Shown here: positions 60,438 through 64,000 of the stretch, piece after piece | Layout: each line of letters starts with the position of its first letter | Position numbering within the stretch: the stretch's first letter is position 1 | From: Platycnemis pennipes | Taxonomy: Eukaryota; Arthropoda; Insecta; Odonata; Platycnemididae | Assembly (NCBI GenBank): GCA_933228895.1 | Contig: OW121849.1 | Location: 122,020,849-122,084,848, forward strand | Length of the DNA stretch: 64,000 bases | Direction of reading: 5' to 3' | Program-made: the position numbers and the translations under genes | Notes under the pieces: model-generated | What the model saw: only the letters and a program-made list of their open reading frames with translations | Database searches by the model: none | Told to the model about the DNA's origin: nothing

Positions 60438-60805
60438 TCCTCATCATTAGTCAGCAATCCTTAGATTGGTTTAACTCAACTCTCCCCTGAATTCTTCCAT
60501 CAGCTAATCTCTTCAAATCAACTTATCCATTCCCTTTCACATCCTTCATCACTTGTTATAAACATCTCGTTCAAGGTCTTCCCTTATCATTTTTCCCGTT
60601 CACTTTTGCTTTGTCTTCATCAGGTCGTCGTGTCTCATGATATGGCTGATTAATTTGTCGTATCTGCTTAATATTTTCAGAAGTCTTTTCTTTTACCCCG
60701 ATTTTCTTAGGACATCGTCAGTCACTCAATTGATCCATTTGTTCTTTATTATTCTTCTGTGACACCACATTTGAATGCTTCCAGCCTTAACTTCTCTGCT
60801 GCTGT
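60438..60805 (-). mobile_element. RTE-like LINE, C-terminal end, degraded
   Basis: Homologous to 58515-58870 in the same orientation. The minus strand has AGSIQMWCHRRIIKNKWIN, then VTDDVLRKSG, LLKILSRYDKLISHIMRHDD, with several stops, and ends in ACTAATGATGAGGAT near 60438. More diverged than the 58.6-kb copy. Confidence 0.8.
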
Positions 60806-61420
60806 AATAGTCAATGCCTCTTTTCAGAGGAGATTGCTCCAGATGCATGACCAGCAGTAGAATAATTCGGTGTATGGATTCTCTGAACTACTTAAGCTAT
60901 ACCGCAACCTCTAAACCTGGGATTAAACCAAAGACTACAAAAACCCTATACCTGAGGTGGAATTAGAATTCACTGACTTCAAATTACAAGGCCGGAACGT
61001 GACTACGTGGTGGTCACATTTCTTATAAGGAAAAGGCAGAAGAGTCTACCAAAACCTTGTGCCAGCATTTGTCAAGTCTTCATGAAAGACACATAGAGAC
61101 CCAGGGTTTACTTCTCACTGACAGACAGGATTCCATGCACAGGAAGTAATTTATACATAGTGTGAAATTAGGTATTGTTATGCCGCTGAAAAGTCTCTCT
61201 CACCTCCGAAATCCAAACCCAAGGGGGATGCTTGAAACCGTCTGGAAGATCTCGAGTAGGTAATCAAGGAGTTACCTGGTACAAAAAAATGTACAAATAG
61301 GATGTCCTTGAATTTCTTATTACAGCCTCACTCATTGTTTTCCCTTGAGTTTTTCTCGTATGTCTTGAGCATAGAGTTCCCGGATGAGAGAAACTTAAGT
61401 TAAAACTAAAAGTTAGATTT
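60806..61420. other. unassigned spacer
   Basis: Nothing recognised between retroelement fragments. Confidence 0.4.
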
Positions 61421-61520
61421 TAATAATAATAATAAAAGGTCTTTATTGGGGCAAGATTGAGACAAAACTGTCCCTTCTGCCAACTAACCCCTCGTTAAAA
61501 TAAATATATAAATCATATAG
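61421..61520 (-). mobile_element. LINE 3' terminus of an unplaced family
   Basis: The minus strand reads GGCAGAAGGGACAGTTTTGT, then CTTGCCCCAATAAAGACC and ends in TTTTATTATTATTATTA. An AATAAA signal followed by a (TTA)n tail is typical of a LINE 3' end. Upstream (61520-61920) may be its AT-rich 3' UTR, but no coding sequence was recognised. Confidence 0.55.
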
Positions 61521-62070
61521 TGGTAAATACCTAAAACAATTACAAACTGAGGTTAGAAAAACAGTAAAGAATATACTTATAGGAATTGAAGAATGATAAA
61601 TTAATACAAAAGAAATATATACACACAATATATCAATATTACATATCGAATGGTGTGAGAAAGAATTTACAATGTGGGAAAAAAGGTGAGGATTATTATT
61701 CTTATATCCTTTACGCAAAAACCCACAGCAGGAACACACCCACACGAGAAGGGGGGAAAACCTGCGAAATCCTACTGATAGTAAAGCTAGTGTTTAAGAA
61801 TAACTCAAATATAATAGTATGTACATAGTAAAATTAGTAGATAAAATATAAAATTAAAGAAAGAAAAACTACAAAATGTGAAGAGAAAAAAAAAAGAAAA
61901 AAAAGAATATTAGGGTTTAAATATACGGTAATAACACCTAATATGCGTCTTTTAATTGCACCTGGTAAACGATTTTGTGGAAACTGCAGGGTTGGAACCT
62001 TTACTCAGGCCGATATAATTATTCCAAGTTAACGAGATTTTTCTTATTTGTACCACGTGCTTCCTTGGTT
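61521..62070. other. AT-rich unassigned stretch
   Basis: Possibly 3' UTR of the preceding LINE. Long A-runs near 61885-61905. Confidence 0.35.
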
Positions 62071-62074
62071 ATCT

Positions 62075-62165
62075 ATTCGAGACAACCCCGATGGTTTCAA
62101 ACATACCCCCCCAAGACTCATAATGTGAGGCTAGTACCCTAGTCACTGTGTCAATCTGATCCCGG
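62075..62165 (-). mobile_element. SINE family A head, degenerate
   Basis: Minus strand: GGGATCAGATTGACACAGTG then ACTAGGGTACTAGCCTC (A-box region) and TATGTTTGAAACC (degenerate B box). It aligns with GGGATCGGGTTGGTGTGGTG at 4.3 kb. Confidence 0.55.
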
Positions 62166-63285
62166 ACATAATGAAAGTGTCCTCCCATGAAGAACTGTAA
62201 GAAGTCACATAGGTACTTGATACATTTTGGGGGCGTAAATCCTCCGTCATACGCGGAGAAGGAAACATCTGAGGCGTTATTATGAGTAAGAAATCAGCGG
62301 AGAGGAAAAGGGAGACATAGATGGATCGTATATTGCCTACAAAGCAAAAATGAAGTAGTAATTTCAAACAAGGGGATTCATCAGTCAAAAATTAAGGACG
62401 GGTGAGGGCATAAGTATTGATCTGGTGTCGGGTTGCTCAAGAGTTGGAACTTCTATTTTAGGGGAGAGAAGTGGTGGAGAAACAGTGATAGATACATAGA
62501 ATTATCCTAGATAATCACTATCATGTGAGGAGACATGGTAAATGGCAGGTTTGCTCAAATTGAGAGAATTAGCATAGGAACTTTGTTATTAACGAGAATG
62601 GAAAGGAGGCATGTAGACGGACCAGATGACATAGACATCAGAGTGGTCTTAAATGTTGATAAATACGTATATTTGTAGATTTTCCCACATACAATCAGTT
62701 TTGTGAACAATGCGAGAAAACATTTTCAGGCAGGTGTTTAGTTAAGTAATTGAAAAGCTATCTTGAGGTACTTATAATTTGTAAGACTATTCTCAAGAGA
62801 ATATGGTTCACTTTATGTATTCCGAGTCATGTTTTAGTTTTCCAACGAAATTTTGGCAAACTAACCGATTGGTGCTTTTTTATAACTTCCTCAAATTAAC
62901 ATATTTCCTAGACTTATTCTTATGTTTGCATCTGAGATTCTTAAATGGCTATTTTTGTAATGCACGATAAACGCAGTGTACGGCTCACATCCTGGCCTGG
63001 TATGGTCACTAAAGGTAAATCTAGTAAATCATGCACAAAGCACAAGTGACAAATCATACGTGAGATATTGAGTAAGTTGGAATTCACACGTTAGGAGGCA
63101 CTACCTGCATCCGGAGATTCACTCACTCCAAAGACGTCTCTTCCGCATTTGAAACTGACATCCGTTATCTCCCGTCCGTAGCCAAAAGTTCAATCTTCCG
63201 GGGTACTGTGTCATCATCTAGCACGATGATGACCATGATTAAACTTGAAAGCAATGAATCACCTTTTAAATAGTTGTTTTCAAAA
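62166..63285. other. AT-rich unassigned stretch
   Basis: Nothing recognised. Confidence 0.45.
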
Positions 63286-63287
63286 TA

Positions 63288-63545
63288 GGGGTCCAGGTTG
63301 CTGTAGTGCCTAGAGTACTAATCTCTCACGCCAAGAGCTCGAGTTCATGTCCCGTGAGTGAAAGATATTTTTATTTGGCAAACGAACCTCTGCTTGATCT
63401 GAGGAAAACATTCTAGTTCATTACTCTTCTGCAGCATGGGTCGTCATACCGTGGTTCACCTGGCACCTTTTGACAGGTGGTGCCGACACCGGGTTTCTCC
63501 CCAACTTTATCCCAAACCCTTCCCTTCCCTCCCTTGTAGGTACCT
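63288..63545 (+). mobile_element. SINE family A, plus-strand copy
   Basis: Head GTCCAGGTTGCTGTAGTGCC then TAGAGTACTAATCTC and a B box GAGTTCATGTCCC (63341-63353). The later block GTGCCGACACCGGGTTTCTC (63480-63499) matches GCCGACGCCGGGTTTCTC of the 4.1-kb copy in the same relative orientation. Confidence 0.65.
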
Positions 63546-63915
63546 TTCCTCTCAGCGTCAAGCAAGTTGCGGGTACAGACAAGAAAACACAAAGTGGTGA
63601 ATGATTTCTCATTTTCTATTTCAATTATTATGACTGCAGTGAGAAAAATAGTTTAGTTAGAGCGCATATAGTCTGGCATTTAATTTGGATACCATTGGTC
63701 TAACACCAATCCTGGTGAAAATCCATCAAAGAATGAGTTGTGTGTCTTACGTGTTTTTATTTTATGCATGAACCGTGATCGATTACTGATAATAAAATTA
63801 AACTTTTAACTTAGGGTTCCTTTTCCATGGTATGGCAAAATCCCGTTACTATGCGAGGCATATTTTATATCATTAAGTCAAATTACTTTATGGCTCTTTA
63901 TGGGGATGTTTATCT
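63546..63915. other. AT-rich unassigned spacer
   Basis: Nothing recognised. Confidence 0.4.
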
Positions 63916-63919
63916 GGAA

Positions 63920-64000
63920 CAAGTGATGAAGGATGTGAAAGAGAATAAATACGTAAACATGAAGAGATTAGCCGATAGAAGACCACAGCGGAGAGCTGTG
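63920..64000 (+). mobile_element. RTE-like LINE C-terminal end, running off the window
   Basis: Encodes VMKDVKENKYVNMKRLADRR then PQRRAV. This matches the last coding residues of the 58.5-kb copy (VKEKKYVNMKRLTDRE), and at DNA level GATGTGAAAGAGAATAAATA is nearly the same. The 3' tail should follow just beyond the right edge. Confidence 0.8.

Noticed and set aside
1..64000. CRISPR array, bacterial operon or viral genome
   Set aside because: No spaced direct repeats of that kind, no ribosome-binding-site gene organisation, and no viral structural or replication genes. The repeats found are eukaryotic transposons and minisatellites.

Overview
The window is eukaryotic, non-coding-dominated DNA, most likely from an arthropod (probably an insect) with a large, repeat-rich genome. 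The background is AT-rich. It is broken up by CpG-rich patches and by long polypurine/polypyrimidine patches, and almost every recognisable protein fragment belongs to a decayed transposable element. I cannot name the species from the sequence. There is no bacterial-style gene organisation, no rRNA and no CRISPR array. The many short open frames in the GC-rich and pyrimidine-rich patches look like chance products of stop-poor composition.

Transposable elements carry nearly all the recognisable information. An L2/CR1-type LINE family occurs at four loci: 3.4 kb, 14.1 kb, 18.2 kb, and a head-to-head inverted pair at 33.9-34.9 kb. It shares a 3' end that reads into TATTATGTAGATGTAGAT. An RTE-like LINE family has a long but endonuclease-less copy at 42.4-44.8 kb and C-terminal scraps at 24.4, 58.5 and 60.4 kb and at the right edge of the window. 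A Penelope-like GIY-YIG tail lies at 59.9-60.3 kb. A LINE with a restriction-enzyme-like endonuclease (RLE) occupies about 44.8-49.7 kb and is split by a 3.0-kb hAT transposon at 45,837-48,855. The hAT copy has matched terminal inverted repeats, a perfect 8-bp target duplication, a transposase dimerisation-domain remnant, and different minisatellites just inside each end. Several tRNA-derived SINE families are scattered through the window, repeatedly as inverted pairs.

Layout: 1-13 kb is AT-rich with SINE and LINE scraps and one speculative two-exon gene model (7,554-8,068). CpG-rich patches lie at about 2.6-3.3, 13.1-13.9, 16.2-17.6 and 36 kb. Strand-asymmetric C/T- or G/A-rich domains lie at about 22.8-24, 26.8-28.2, 32.7-33, 35.1-35.5, 38-38.6, 40.8-41.1 and 59.2-59.8 kb. 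The block from 42.4 to 49.7 kb is a nested transposon cluster, and 58.5-61.9 kb is a second cluster in which all elements lie on the minus strand.

No coherent host gene set is visible, so the window is either intergenic or within long introns. The most interesting material is structural: the nested hAT element with asymmetric subterminal arrays, the repeated inverted-pair arrangement of retroelement ends, several foldback or hairpin elements, and three loci with a hammerhead-like CUGANGA / stem / GAAAC signature.
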